The notes beneath the pieces are model-generated. The model was not told the origin of the DNA. It searched no databases and saw nothing but the letters and a program-made list of their open reading frames with translations. The position numbers were made by a program, and so were the translations under genes. From Pectobacterium brasiliense (GTDB lineage Bacteria > Pseudomonadota > Gammaproteobacteria > Enterobacterales > Enterobacteriaceae), in the NCBI RefSeq assembly GCF_016950255.1, contig NZ_JACGFN010000001.1:2294001-2358000 (forward strand): 64,000 bases of DNA, read 5' to 3'. Shown piece by piece: positions 44,681 to 54,224 of this stretch (position 1 is the stretch's first letter; every line of letters starts with the position of its first letter).

Positions 44681-46360
44681 TTAGATCAACACGCTAATAT
44701 TTAGATTCTCCATCAGCCAGTGGTTGTCGGAATAATCAACCGGGATCGCAATCACTGCGGGGCCGTCAACGTCCATCGCCTGACGGAGTTTGCTAACCAG
44801 TTCATCCGCGGATTCAACCGCAAACCCTTTCGCGCCAAATGCTTCCGCATACGCCTTGAAGTCAATCGGCCCAAACGACACGCCCGCTGGGCGGTGGTAT
44901 TTGTGCTCTTGCTGGATTTTGACCATGTTGTAGCCGTTATCCACCCAGATGATATGCAGGAGATTGCTTTTCAGTCTCACCGCCGTTTCCAGCTCCATAC
45001 TGGACTGCATAAACCCGCCGTCGCCGGAGACGGACACCACTTTTTTGCCGGGCTGCACCAGCGATGCGGCGATCGCCCACGGTAGCGCCACGCCCATCGT
45101 CTGCTGGCCGTTGGTCATCAGAATCTGCCGCGCCCGGAAGCTGTATAGGTAACGCGCTAGCCAGATATGGAAACTCCCCATATCCACGCACAGCGTGACA
45201 TCCTCATTCACGATATCCTGCATCGCCCGCACCAGACGCAGAGGGTGGATCGCAAACCCCGCCATGTCGATCGCGCGCGTACTGAGATCGTGACGCTGGC
45301 GCTGACGATCCTGCAATACGAGCCGTGTATCAGCAGACAAGATAAACGGCTCGTTGATGCAGGCATTCAGCGTGTCCACCGTCATTGCGATATTCCCTAA
45401 CAGCTCAATGTCAGGACGATACGCACTGTCGATCTCCGCCCGCAGCACATCGATGTGGATCAACGTTGCCTTACCGCTATTCCACAAAACCGGATCGTAC
45501 TCAATCGGGCTGTAACCCACGGTCACGATCACGTCCGCCTGTTGCAGTAACTTATCGCCGGCCTGATTGTTGAATAATCCGACACGTCCGGCAAAGTGAT
45601 CGAACTGCTGCTGATCGATCACACCAGCAGCCTGATACGTGCTGGTCACAGGGAGTTTGCTATGGTGAAGGAAACGACGCAGCGCCTGCGCATTTTCCTG
45701 CTGGCTAGCCATTAATCCAAGCAGCAGCACCGGATTTTTAGCCTGCCGCAGCCGCTTGGCGGCTTCGGCAACATCACTATGTGGTGCGCCATTTAGCAGT
45801 GGCAAATTCGGACACGCCAGCACTGGACTAATAACCGGTTCATTGACGATATCCTGCGGCAGGCTGACAAACGCCGCTCCCGGACGCCCGCTTTCCGCCG
45901 CCCGGAACGCATTCGCCAGCACTTCAGAAATCGCACTGGATGCCGTGATTTCCGCACTGAATTTACTGACTGGCTGAAACAGGCTAACGGTGTCTAGACT
46001 CTGGTGCGTCAGCTTGAGTTTATCTGCTCGCTTGACCGCACCGCCCAACGCCACAACGGCATCTCCCTCTGCGGTCGCCGTTGCCAGCCCGGTCACTAAA
46101 TTTGAACAGCCGGGACCGGATGTCACCAGTGTCACCCCCGCTTTCCCCGTGAGACGCCCTATCGCCGCTGCCATAAACGCGCCGTTCGCTTCATGCCGTA
46201 CGGGGATCGTTTGGATCGTTGAGTCTTCCAGCTCATCAAACACGCGATCGATTTTTGCGCCGGGAATACCAAAAATATGCTTCACGCCCTGCGCTTCCAG
46301 GTGTTTTACAATCAGCTCGGCTCCGCTACTCCAGCTTTGCTGTTCGGTGGACTTTTCCAT
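44681..46360 (-). CDS. budB: Catabolic acetolactate synthase
   Basis: The 559-residue thiamine-diphosphate enzyme condenses two pyruvates to alpha-acetolactate. It has the three ThDP domains, the cofactor-activating Glu57 ([11 protein letters not shown]), and the ThDP/metal motif [19 protein letters not shown] ending in VDNGYN. Unlike the biosynthetic IlvB/IlvI enzymes it has no regulatory subunit gene next to it. It is the second gene of budA-budB, 21 bp after budA, and belongs to the acetoin/2,3-butanediol pathway that limits acidification during sugar fermentation. A butanediol dehydrogenase gene is not in the window. Confidence 0.95.
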   Translation of the reverse strand: MEKSTEQQSWSSGAELIVKHLEAQGVKHIFGIPGAKIDRVFDELEDSTIQTIPVRHEANGAFMAAAIGRLTGKAGVTLVTSGPGCSNLVTGLATATAEGDAVVALGGAVKRADKLKLTHQSLDTVSLFQPVSKFSAEITASSAISEVLANAFRAAESGRPGAAFVSLPQDIVNEPVISPVLACPNLPLLNGAPHSDVAEAAKRLRQAKNPVLLLGLMASQQENAQALRRFLHHSKLPVTSTYQAAGVIDQQQFDHFAGRVGLFNNQAGDKLLQQADVIVTVGYSPIEYDPVLWNSGKATLIHIDVLRAEIDSAYRPDIELLGNIAMTVDTLNACINEPFILSADTRLVLQDRQRQRHDLSTRAIDMAGFAIHPLRLVRAMQDIVNEDVTLCVDMGSFHIWLARYLYSFRARQILMTNGQQTMGVALPWAIAASLVQPGKKVVSVSGDGGFMQSSMELETAVRLKSNLLHIIWVDNGYNMVKIQQEHKYHRPAGVSFGPIDFKAYAEAFGAKGFAVESADELVSKLRQAMDVDGPAVIAIPVDYSDNHWLMENLNISVLI

Positions 46361-46381
46361 GACATGACTCCGATGAAATGA

Positions 46382-47164
46382 CTAGCTCTCTACTGACTTG
46401 ATGACGCTGTTGAGGTTTTCTGAGGACAGATCGGCATTGAGAAATTCCCGATCCTGAGGCAGATCGATGATCAGTTTGGCAATCACACCAAACGTCAGCG
46501 TGCCGTGGTCGACGTCATAATTCAGAATATGGCCGCCGCCCTGGCGATCGTCAGTAATGAAATGTTCGTGGTAACCCGCGACATTTATTCCCTGAGTGTA
46601 AGCTGGACTACGAAAACCAATAACGCTGCCGCTACGGTGTTCAAAATGAAATGTTGGTTGCCCTTCAACCGCTTCCTGCATCGGTTTATAAGGTCGGCAC
46701 TGCCGGGGGACGGTACGGGTTTCAACACAGCGAAAATTCCCGTCAATGCGCAAGGCGCAGAACAGGTTATCCGTTCCCACGATCTCATCGATCTGACGAT
46801 GCACGTCTTCACGCGAGGTCCAACGATCAAAACGGATCGTTTCTGTCGGGCGAAAGAACGTCATGACCGCAAACGGCGTTTTCTGCTCCGGCTTCGCCGC
46901 CCGTGCGCTACCGTCGGATAACAGCTGGAAAATCTGGCTATTCAAGGCAACCAGTTCCCCATCCAAACTATTAAATGTTCCTAATCCAAAGTCACCATGC
47001 TCCAGTAATTCAGCCATCGTTCGGCTACCTTCGTATACGCCATTTATTAGTCCACTCATTAATGAGGTTTGATAAATAACGCTTTCTGCATGCTGTCGCC
47101 GAAAGTCATAGGCGTAGCTGGCAAAGGCTTCTTCACAGGATTGATCAACGATATTCGTTTTCAT
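46382..47164 (-). CDS. budA: Alpha-acetolactate decarboxylase
   Basis: The 260-residue cytoplasmic zinc enzyme converts acetolactate to acetoin. Zinc ligands are His199, His201 and His212 in YHEHFITDDRQGGGHILNYD, with the expected 2- and 11-residue spacing. The N-terminal YQTSLMSGLINGVYEGSRTM and GDFGLGTFNSLDGELVALN regions are characteristic. It is the first gene of the acetoin operon and divergent from the LysR regulator. Confidence 0.95.
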   Translation of the reverse strand: MKTNIVDQSCEEAFASYAYDFRRQHAESVIYQTSLMSGLINGVYEGSRTMAELLEHGDFGLGTFNSLDGELVALNSQIFQLLSDGSARAAKPEQKTPFAVMTFFRPTETIRFDRWTSREDVHRQIDEIVGTDNLFCALRIDGNFRCVETRTVPRQCRPYKPMQEAVEGQPTFHFEHRSGSVIGFRSPAYTQGINVAGYHEHFITDDRQGGGHILNYDVDHGTLTFGVIAKLIIDLPQDREFLNADLSSENLNSVIKSVES

Positions 47165-47279
47165 ACCTTCCTTCTCACTGCACCATTTACTTAAAAATTA
47201 TTAATATTTAGATAAAGATTGACGCGGAAGAGGACAAAATTCCAATATGCAATGAATGTCATTTCAAGATCGGAAACAT

Positions 47280-47307
47280 ATGGAGTTACGTAAATGGAGC
47301 TACGTTA
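47280..47307 (+). repeat. 14-bp tandem duplication at the start of budR
   Basis: ATGGAGTTACGTAA (47280-47293) is followed at once by ATGGAGCTACGTTA (47294-47307), identical at 12 of 14 positions. The second copy contains the true start. The first has an out-of-frame ATG and supplies GGAG, 8 bp before the true start, which looks like its Shine-Dalgarno sequence. Confidence 0.7.
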
Positions 47308-48196
47308 TCTGCGCTACTTCGTCGCCGTTGCACAAGCTAAGCATTTCACGCGTGCAGCGGAAAATCTGGGGATGTCACAGCCGCCCCTCAGCCAGCAAAT
47401 CAAGAAATTCGAGCAGGAGATCGGTACACCGCTGTTCAAGCGACTGACGCGCGGCGTAGAAATGACGGAAGCGGGACAAGCGCTGTATGAGGATGCTCGT
47501 CAGATTTTGCAGTTGACCGATTCGGCCATCGCGCGGACAAGAAGCATTGCGCGGGGTGAGAAAGGTAGCCTGAACGTGGGGTTTTCGCCGTCGGCCATGT
47601 TCCACCCAACCGTGCTTGCGCTGCTGCATCGTTACTGTCAGCAGCATCCACACGTTCAGCCGCTGCCAAAGGAGGAAAATCCGGCTGCACTCATCACTGC
47701 GCTGCAAGAACGTAATATCGACATCGCATTTCTACGCTTACCCTGCGATCTCAGTGATGAGATTAACGGTGAAATTTTGGCCGAGGAGCCGATGAAGCTG
47801 GTGTTACCCGCAGGACACGCGCTTAGCCATAAAGCGCAGGTTTCACTCAGCGAACTGCGTCAGGAACCGCTGATTATTTTCCCGCGCGAGGTGTGTCCGG
47901 GGCTACACGATATGATTATCCGCACCTGCTATCTGTCAGGCTATGGCCCCAGACCTAGCCCCTTTGCTCCGCAGTTAACGGCCACTATCGGGATGGTCGC
48001 CGCGGGCTTCGGCGTCACCCTTGTGCCGGAATCTCTCGCCTGTATTAAGGCGGATAATGTGACCTATCATGATATCGACATGCCCGAAATCCATACACAA
48101 ATTGCGGCTATCTGGCGCAAACATGAACGATCGCCGGTTATCGTGAATATGATCCACCTGATACGCCAGCATTTAAGCACTCAGCATCCCGATTAA
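47294..48196 (+). CDS. budR: LysR-family regulator of acetoin synthesis (BudR/AlsR type)
   Basis: The 300-residue protein has the LysR N-terminal helix-turn-helix (MELRYLRYFVAVAQAKHFTR then AAENLGMSQPPLSQQIKKFE) and the C-terminal inducer-binding domain (LNVGFSPSAMFHPTVLALL, EEPMKLVLPAGHALS, AAGFGVTLVPESLA). It is transcribed away from budA-budB, 129 bp apart, as are budR and alsR. Members of this group respond to acetate and low pH. The start is ATG 47294; an out-of-frame ATG in a duplicated segment precedes it by 14 bp. Confidence 0.88.
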   Translation: MELRYLRYFVAVAQAKHFTRAAENLGMSQPPLSQQIKKFEQEIGTPLFKRLTRGVEMTEAGQALYEDARQILQLTDSAIARTRSIARGEKGSLNVGFSPSAMFHPTVLALLHRYCQQHPHVQPLPKEENPAALITALQERNIDIAFLRLPCDLSDEINGEILAEEPMKLVLPAGHALSHKAQVSLSELRQEPLIIFPREVCPGLHDMIIRTCYLSGYGPRPSPFAPQLTATIGMVAAGFGVTLVPESLACIKADNVTYHDIDMPEIHTQIAAIWRKHERSPVIVNMIHLIRQHLSTQHPD

Positions 48197-48264
48197 CGCG
48201 CCTATGTAGAAAATTCCAACAATCTGCTCGTCAAAAAGCTAGTAATTGATATAAATTCTTATAT

Positions 48265-48283
48265 GATATTAGTTATCATTATC
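48265..48283 (+). promoter_or_regulatory. Fur box upstream of a small membrane protein gene
   Basis: GATATTAGTTATCATTATC matches the 19-bp Fur consensus GATAATGATAATCATTATC at 15 positions, with a perfect right half. It ends 19 bp before the start codon. Confidence 0.75.
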
Positions 48284-48302
48284 ATTTTTGACGGGTAGAA
48301 AA

Positions 48303-48593
48303 ATGCTGACAGCAATGATCACAGCCTGCGGGCTATGGGGTGTGAGTTGGTGTATGGGGAAGCATCTGTCTAGTGCGTGGGGCGTGCTGCTGCCTTGTGC
48401 CATCATGCCGCTATTGGCGCTGCTCAACCTTAATCTGACGCATCTGAAAGTGATTATCGCCATCGCCCTGCTGGCGACGCTTGTTATGCTGTTCCATCAA
48501 CGCTTACGCCACTATTTACTGCTACCATCCTGCATTGCACTGGCTGGCGGTTTGGCGGCGCTGTCCGTTACGTTTAATCTCACGACGCTGTAA
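48303..48593 (+). CDS. Small inner-membrane protein, DUF1435/YjjZ-like
   Basis: The 96-residue protein has three or four hydrophobic segments covering most of its length (ITACGLWGVSWCMG, AWGVLLPCAIMPLLALLN, VIIAIALLATLVMLF, LLPSCIALAGGLAALSV) and a short basic loop (HQRLRHY). I believe it is a DUF1435 protein like E. coli YjjZ: in E. coli yjjZ also lies close to the leu tRNA genes and rsmC and is Fur-controlled. That identification rests on context and general pattern, not a search. A Fur box immediately upstream predicts induction by iron limitation. The ribosome binding site is weak. Confidence 0.68.
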   Translation: MLTAMITACGLWGVSWCMGKHLSSAWGVLLPCAIMPLLALLNLNLTHLKVIIAIALLATLVMLFHQRLRHYLLLPSCIALAGGLAALSVTFNLTTL

Positions 48594-48728
48594 GTGCTCG
48601 TGGATAAAGAAAAGAGAAAGGGTACACAAAACCAGATGGGTCAATGAATGCGGAAAAGCGCTGTAGCCAGAAACGAGATAAAAGAGAATAAACAGAGAGT
48701 AAAATCAGGAAGATACAGAATAAATCTG

Positions 48729-48815
48729 TGGTGCGAAGAGAGGGACTTGAACCCTCACGTCCGTAAGGACACTAACACCTGAAGCTAGCGCGTCTACCAA
48801 TTCCGCCACCTTCGC
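48729..48815 (-). tRNA. leuV: tRNA-Leu, anticodon CAG (third in transcript)
   Basis: An 87-nt gene on the minus strand with acceptor GCGAAGG, class II long variable arm, anticodon loop TTCAGGT (anticodon CAG) and encoded CCA. It nearly matches the E. coli leuQPV tRNAs. Its variable arm reads GTCC, versus GTTC in the other two copies. Confidence 0.96.
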
Positions 48816-48877
48816 ACTGAGAACGTTGTTTGTCTTATTACAGTAAACCTATCTTACACGCTAAATCTGTCACGACA

Positions 48878-48964
48878 TGGTGCGAAGAGAGGGACTTGAA
48901 CCCTCACGTCCGTAAGAACACTAACACCTGAAGCTAGCGCGTCTACCAATTCCGCCACCTTCGC
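48878..48964 (-). tRNA. leuP: tRNA-Leu, anticodon CAG (second in transcript)
   Basis: 87 nt, same structure as the neighbouring copies, encoded CCA, anticodon CAG. A 62-bp spacer separates it from the next copy downstream. Confidence 0.96.
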
Positions 48965-49038
48965 AATTCTGTCATGCAATCTATCATGTAACACTGATAC
49001 TGCTTCGGTTCGACAAACCAGAACCGCTGTAGTGATGT

Positions 49039-49125
49039 TGGTGCGAAGAGAGGGACTTGAACCCTCACGTCCGTAAGAACACTAACACCTGAAGCTAGCG
49101 CGTCTACCAATTCCGCCACCTTCGC
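49039..49125 (-). tRNA. leuQ: tRNA-Leu, anticodon CAG (first in transcript)
   Basis: 87 nt, anticodon CAG, encoded CCA. First of three tandem tRNA-Leu genes, preceded by a stable-RNA type promoter, as in the E. coli leuQPV operon. Confidence 0.96.
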
Positions 49126-49159
49126 AACACTGCTTTACGCAATATCACTACGGGGGCGA

Positions 49160-49187
49160 ATTCTAGAGGTTTTCGCGTTCACGTCAA
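49160..49187 (-). promoter_or_regulatory. Promoter of the tRNA-Leu operon
   Basis: On the minus strand TTGACG (49182-49187) and TAGAAT (49160-49165) are 16 bp apart and are followed by the GC-rich discriminator TCGCCCCC. A GC-rich discriminator is the hallmark of stringently controlled stable-RNA promoters. Transcription should start near 49153. Confidence 0.82.
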
Positions 49188-49228
49188 TGATTATTTCCTC
49201 TGGAATGCGGGGTTTGCTGCAAAAATCA

Positions 49229-50134
49229 TCATCTCGCCGCGGCGTTGCGCGTAAAGAGCTCATCGAGCCATTCGATAAACACACGAATCCGTGGTGCGAG
49301 AAAGCGACCAGGCGCATACATCACGTAAAGTGGCATCGCAGGCGGCGGCATTTCCGGCAGGATCTCTACCAGTTCCCCACTTTCCAGAAACGGGCGCAGG
49401 CCACGACGTGGTGCCTGAATAATCCCCAATCCGGCACGCGCGCTGGCGATGTAGGCATCGGTGCCGTTAACCTGCAACGCACCGGGCAACATACGCGTAA
49501 TGCATTCATCACCCGACATGAATTCCAGCGGATAACGGTGTTCGGTACGCAAAGAGAAATAGCCGACCATCTGATGCCCCGACAGATCATCGAGCGAACG
49601 CGGCACGCCGAATCGCGCCAGATAGTCGGCCGACGCACAGGTAATCTGCGGCATTGACGGCAAATGGCGGGTCGCCAGCGTTTCGTCGTCCGTCTGCCAG
49701 GCACGCAGCACACAGTCAACGCCTTCACGCAGCACATTAATCGCCGCATCGTTGGCGCTCAGCATCAACGTCACCTGGGGATAGCGCGCGTAGAACTCGC
49801 CCAGCGCCGGAACGACGATCTCCCGCGCCAGCGAGTGCGGCATATCCACCCGCACTTTGCCAACAGGCTGCTGCTTTTGCTGCGTAAACAGCGTGTCGAT
49901 CTCTTCGATTTCCGCGAGCAATTGCAGACAGCGTTCATAATAAACGCGCCCTTCATCGGTGATCTGCACCTGACGAGTCGTGCGTTGCAGCAAACGTACC
50001 CCCAGCCGTGCTTCAAGCTGTTTGATGGTGTTGCTCACCGTCGCGCGTGGCAGCGTCAGTCGCTCCGCCGCGCGGCTGAAGCTGCCCAGTTCGACAATAC
50101 GCACAAAAACTCGCATCGCCTGAATGTGATCCAT
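49229..50134 (-). CDS. LysR-family transcriptional regulator
   Basis: The protein of about 301 residues has a LysR helix-turn-helix (MDHIQAMRVFVRIVELGSFS then RAAERLTLPRATVSNTIKQL) and a CrgA-type effector domain (KVRVDMPHSLAREIVVPALGEF, GVDCVLRAW, LGIIQAPRRGLRPFLESGEL). It belongs to the large group that regulates a divergent oxidoreductase; here the divergent gene is an aldo/keto reductase, with a perfect LysR-type palindrome between. I prefer ATG 50134, after GGTGG, to ATG 50146. Confidence 0.85.
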   Translation of the reverse strand: MDHIQAMRVFVRIVELGSFSRAAERLTLPRATVSNTIKQLEARLGVRLLQRTTRQVQITDEGRVYYERCLQLLAEIEEIDTLFTQQKQQPVGKVRVDMPHSLAREIVVPALGEFYARYPQVTLMLSANDAAINVLREGVDCVLRAWQTDDETLATRHLPSMPQITCASADYLARFGVPRSLDDLSGHQMVGYFSLRTEHRYPLEFMSGDECITRMLPGALQVNGTDAYIASARAGLGIIQAPRRGLRPFLESGELVEILPEMPPPAMPLYVMYAPGRFLAPRIRVFIEWLDELFTRNAAAR

Positions 50135-50185
50135 CGCCGCCACCATTGTTAGTTATTTTTGAATAGTGTTGCATAAAAAGCGGTA

Positions 50186-50204
50186 TTTATCTTTGTTAGA
50201 TAAA
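50186..50204. promoter_or_regulatory. LysR-type operator between regulator and aldo/keto reductase
   Basis: TTTATCTttgttAGATAAA is a perfect 7-bp inverted repeat around 5 bp and contains the T-N11-A core of LysR boxes. It sits 44 bp before the reductase start and 52 bp from the regulator start. Confidence 0.75.
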
Positions 50205-50247
50205 CAACCAGACTGCTTACACTGCCAACGAGATGAGGAAGATGACA

Positions 50248-51240
<993 letters not shown>

Positions 51241-51242
51241 GA

Positions 51243-52294
51243 TTACCGACGGCGACCTTTGCTGCCTGTGCGCGGCGGACGACCCACTGTGGCCTGATAC
51301 ACTTTAAAGCGTCCGGTCTGCGCCAGCACTTCATGGCTACCAAAGGCGGCATCTAACAGCGCCGGATACGGCAGAAAGGCATTCGCGACGATGCGTAGCT
51401 GTCCGCCAATCGGTAAATGGGTCACCGCACCACGAATCAGCATTTCCGCGGCTTGCAGGCTAGTCTGCAAGCCGTCATGGAACGGCGGATTAGACACGAT
51501 CATATCGAAGCGACCGTTAATGTCGGAATAGACGTTACTCGCAATCACCTCGCCTTCCAACGCATTCGCCGCCAGCGTTGCCTTGCTGGATTCGATAGCG
51601 GCTGCGCTGACATCACTCAACGTCAGGCGGATTTTCGGCGACTGTTTCGCCAGGACCGATGCCAGCACGCCTGCGCCACAGGCGATATCCAGCACTTTGC
51701 CTTTCATATGCGGCTCAAACGTAGACAGCAGCAGTCGGCTACCCGGATCCAGGTCATCACGGCTGAAGACGCCCGGAAGCGTTTTGACGGTCACACCGTC
51801 CGTCAGATATTCGTCCCACCAGTCATCCAGCGTGAAGCTGGCCTGCTTGTCAATCCGACCGTGGTAAAGCCCACAGCGGCGCGCGCGCTGTCGATTTTTG
51901 CCAGTTCAACGAAGTCAGACAGCACAGGTTCCGCGCTGCGCACGCCGCTGCGGTTTTCTCCGACAACGAAGATTTCCGCACCGACCGGCATCAGGGACAG
52001 CAGGTTACGCAGTTGAAATTCCGCTTCCTGTTTGCTCTTCGGCCAGTAATAAATCAGCGTGTCGCTATCCGCCACCAGCGCCGTATCCGCCACCAGACCA
52101 TATTGAGCATTATCCCCAAGTGGCTTTGCCATCTGTTGCCAGTGGTGATATTGGTTGCAATGGACACGCACCGACGCCGCTTCAAATTGCGCGGGCAGTG
52201 TATCCTGCAAATCACCGGCAAACAGAACTCGGCGTGAAAGAAATTCGTCACTATGGCGCAGTATGACTTCACTGGCGGGGGTTAATGCGGACAT
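51243..52294 (-). pseudogene. rsmC: 16S rRNA m2G1207 methyltransferase gene, frameshifted
   Basis: The two halves of RsmC are encoded in different frames. Frame one starts at ATG 52294 ([20 protein letters not shown]) and keeps RsmC similarity to about AKIDSAR; it then runs on and stops at 51803. The C-terminal half, [20 protein letters not shown] through the SAM motif VLDIACGAG and the catalytic NPPFH, is in a frame displaced by 2 bases. The switch lies in a (GC)5 run at 51879-51888. Removing one GC restores the expected [11 protein letters not shown] sequence. So in this sequence the gene is interrupted by a 2-bp insertion; all functional motifs are otherwise intact. It may be a real loss, a reversible slippage or a sequencing error. 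Divergent from holD, as in E. coli. Confidence 0.85.
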
Positions 52295-52453
52295 CGGGCT
52301 ACGGCTCCTTAATCATTGAGCGGGGGATTATATACGCTTCGTCCCCGAAGTTGCAGAGCGGAGAGGAAATAACCGCACCGACGTTGGCGCAGTCTGACGG
52401 GGTTTGTTAGCATAGGCACGAATCATTTTCTCGCACGCCAGACAGGATAACGC

Positions 52454-52867
52454 ATGGAATCAAGACGTGACAGGCTGCTACAGCAACTGGGGATTACGCA
52501 GTGGACATTGCGTCGCCCGACGGTGCTGCAAGGCGAAATCGCTGTCAGTCTGCCCGAGCAGGTGCGTCTGGTGATCGTCTCCGCCGAGCCGCTGGCCGAT
52601 GATGAACCGCTGCTAACTGACGTTCTGCACAGTCTGGCGCTCACGCCTGCGCAAGCCTATCGCCTAACGCCACAGCAGATCGACATGCTGCCCGCCGATG
52701 CACGCTGTCATAGCTGGCGGTTGGGCATCGCGGAACCTATTGCGCTACAGGGCGTTCAGCTTTCCAGCCCTCTGCTTTCCGAACTTTATCAAAATGCCGA
52801 CGCCAAACGGGCGCTGTGGCAACAGATCTGTGAACATGAACACGATATCTTCCCTGACGCCAGCTGA
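52454..52867 (+). CDS. holD: DNA polymerase III psi subunit
   Basis: The 137-residue protein links the clamp loader (via chi) to SSB-coated DNA. It is recognisable by DRLLQQLGITQWTLRRPTVL at the N-terminus, QGEIAVSLPEQVRLVIVSAE and the C-terminal RALWQQICEHEHDIFPDAS, closely following E. coli HolD (137 residues). It overlaps rimI by 32 bp, a conserved arrangement, and diverges from rsmC. Confidence 0.94.
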   Translation: MESRRDRLLQQLGITQWTLRRPTVLQGEIAVSLPEQVRLVIVSAEPLADDEPLLTDVLHSLALTPAQAYRLTPQQIDMLPADARCHSWRLGIAEPIALQGVQLSSPLLSELYQNADAKRALWQQICEHEHDIFPDAS

Positions 52868-53279
52868 CCTGGCACAAGCCTTTAAAATTGAACAAGTCAG
52901 CCACGCCTTTCCCTGGTCGGAAAAGACGTTTATCAGCAATCAGGGTGAGCGTTATTTCAACCTGAAACTGGAGCATGACGGAAAGCTTACCGCTTACGCC
53001 ATTACGCAGGTCGTGCTGGATGAAGCGACGTTGTTCAATATCGCGGTACATCCCGATCATCAGCGTCAGGGGTTGGGTCGCCAGCTGTTAGAACACCTGA
53101 TCGACGAAATGGAGCGACGCGGCATTCTGACGCTGTGGCTGGAAGTCCGCGAGTCAAACGCGCGAGCCATCGCGCTGTATGAGAGTCTGGGATTTAACGA
53201 AGTCTCCGTGCGCCGCGATTACTACCCCACGGCACAGGGTCGGGAAGACGCCATTCTCATGGCGCTGCCGCTCGGCTAA
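52836..53279 (+). CDS. rimI: Ribosomal protein bS18 alanine N-acetyltransferase
   Basis: The 147-residue GNAT enzyme acetylates the N-terminus of ribosomal protein S18. It has the family's FPWSEKTFISNQGERYFN, the acetyl-CoA loop HPDHQRQGLGRQLLEHL and the C-terminal LWLEVRESNARAIALYESLGFNEVSVRRDYYP. Starting within holD at ATG 52836 gives the E. coli length. In E. coli yjjG and prfC follow; here a discoidin gene follows instead. Confidence 0.95.
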   Translation: MNTISSLTPADLAQAFKIEQVSHAFPWSEKTFISNQGERYFNLKLEHDGKLTAYAITQVVLDEATLFNIAVHPDHQRQGLGRQLLEHLIDEMERRGILTLWLEVRESNARAIALYESLGFNEVSVRRDYYPTAQGREDAILMALPLG

Positions 53280-53484
53280 CCTCTTTATCTACTACGGCAC
53301 TTGCTACTCGGCGGGTGCCATAATGTGCGCCCCGTCCCGCTCTGCCTTTTTTCCTGACAGAAAAATCCCCGCAACGTGATCGCTATAAATAAAACCTTGT
53401 TTCTTTTTTATCACAATAAGGTTCCATTTCATGTTTCTGGTTTGCAGGCATGCCATGGTTTATCCGTTATCTACGAGGAATAAT

Positions 53485-53964
53485 ATGAAAAAATACACTC
53501 TGGCTACGACGCTTCTGTGCGGCTTATTCTCTCTTTCCGCTTACGCGGTACAAGTAACGGCGGTGACAGCCTCCGCTTATGATTCAGACAAGGGCCACAA
53601 ACCTGCCAACATTGCCGATGGCGACGTAAAAACCCGCTGGGCGGCAAACGGTGAGAGCTGGGTTCAGTTAGAACTGGATAAAGAACAATCGGTTGAGAAC
53701 TTTGTTCTGGTTCCTTTCAAAGCGGATGAGCGCAAACTGAAGTTCTCCGTGTCCTACTCCACCGACGGGAAAACCTGGCAAAAACTGGCTGATAATCTGG
53801 TGACCTCCAACAACGCCAAAGACGGTGAAAAATTCACCTTCCCTGCCGTGAAAGCGAAATTCTTCAAGCTGGATACGTTTGGCACCGACGTGAACAAATG
53901 GAGCGCCATCAACGAGATCAGCTTTAACAGCGCAGCACAGGTTCCGGCTCAGGCCATTAAGTAA
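53485..53964 (+). CDS. Secreted discoidin (F5/8 type C) domain protein
   Basis: The 159-residue protein has a 20-residue signal peptide (MKKYTLATTLLCGLFSLSAYA) and then a single F5/8 type C domain: VTAVTASAYDSDKGHKPANIADGDVKTRWAANGESWVQLELDKEQSVENFVLVPF, ending in INEISFNSAAQ. This beta-sandwich fold (also CBM32) binds carbohydrates or lipids. The domain stands alone, so it is a binding protein and not an enzyme, probably periplasmic or secreted and possibly acting on host or self glycans. ACGAGGAA precedes ATG 53485. No operon partner. Confidence 0.8.
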   Translation: MKKYTLATTLLCGLFSLSAYAVQVTAVTASAYDSDKGHKPANIADGDVKTRWAANGESWVQLELDKEQSVENFVLVPFKADERKLKFSVSYSTDGKTWQKLADNLVTSNNAKDGEKFTFPAVKAKFFKLDTFGTDVNKWSAINEISFNSAAQVPAQAIK

Positions 53965-54054
53965 CGTGTTGGAATCGTCTGGCGCTTAGCTCAGTCGATT
54001 CCGCTGCCGTTGAACGCACCACGCCCGACGCTGTTAGCAAGTGTGGTGCAATTC

Positions 54055-54108
54055 AGTCTTCCTGTCCCACCTTTCCAGTCTTACTGCCCCACGTAGTCTT
54101 ACCGCCCC
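54055..54108 (+). repeat. Three direct repeats upstream of the sigma factor gene
   Basis: AGTCTTCCTGTCCC (54055-54068), AGTCTTACTGCCCC (54077-54090) and AGTCTTACCGCCCC (54095-54108) are near-identical 14-bp direct repeats at 22- and 18-bp spacing, 117-170 bp before the fecI-like start. They are not part of any coding sequence I can support. Confidence 0.65.
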
Positions 54109-54151
54109 TTCTGTTTCCCTCGAACATCAGTACCCACATTTTCCTTAGCAT

Positions 54152-54170
54152 TGAAATAAAAATCATTCTC
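54152..54170 (+). promoter_or_regulatory. Candidate Fur box of the fec-like operon
   Basis: TGAAATAAAAATCATTCTC matches the Fur consensus at 13 of 19 positions, best in the right half (AATCATT). It lies 55 bp before the sigma factor gene, where Fur control is usual for such systems. Confidence 0.5.
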
Positions 54171-54224
54171 AACTAACATGCGCATGAAATTTGACCTCCT
54201 ATCGCTCCGTTTCAGGCACCAGAT

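Noticed and set aside
48729..49125. The three-fold repeat read as a CRISPR-like array
   Set aside because: The repeated units are 87-bp tRNA-Leu genes with full cloverleaf structure and encoded CCA.
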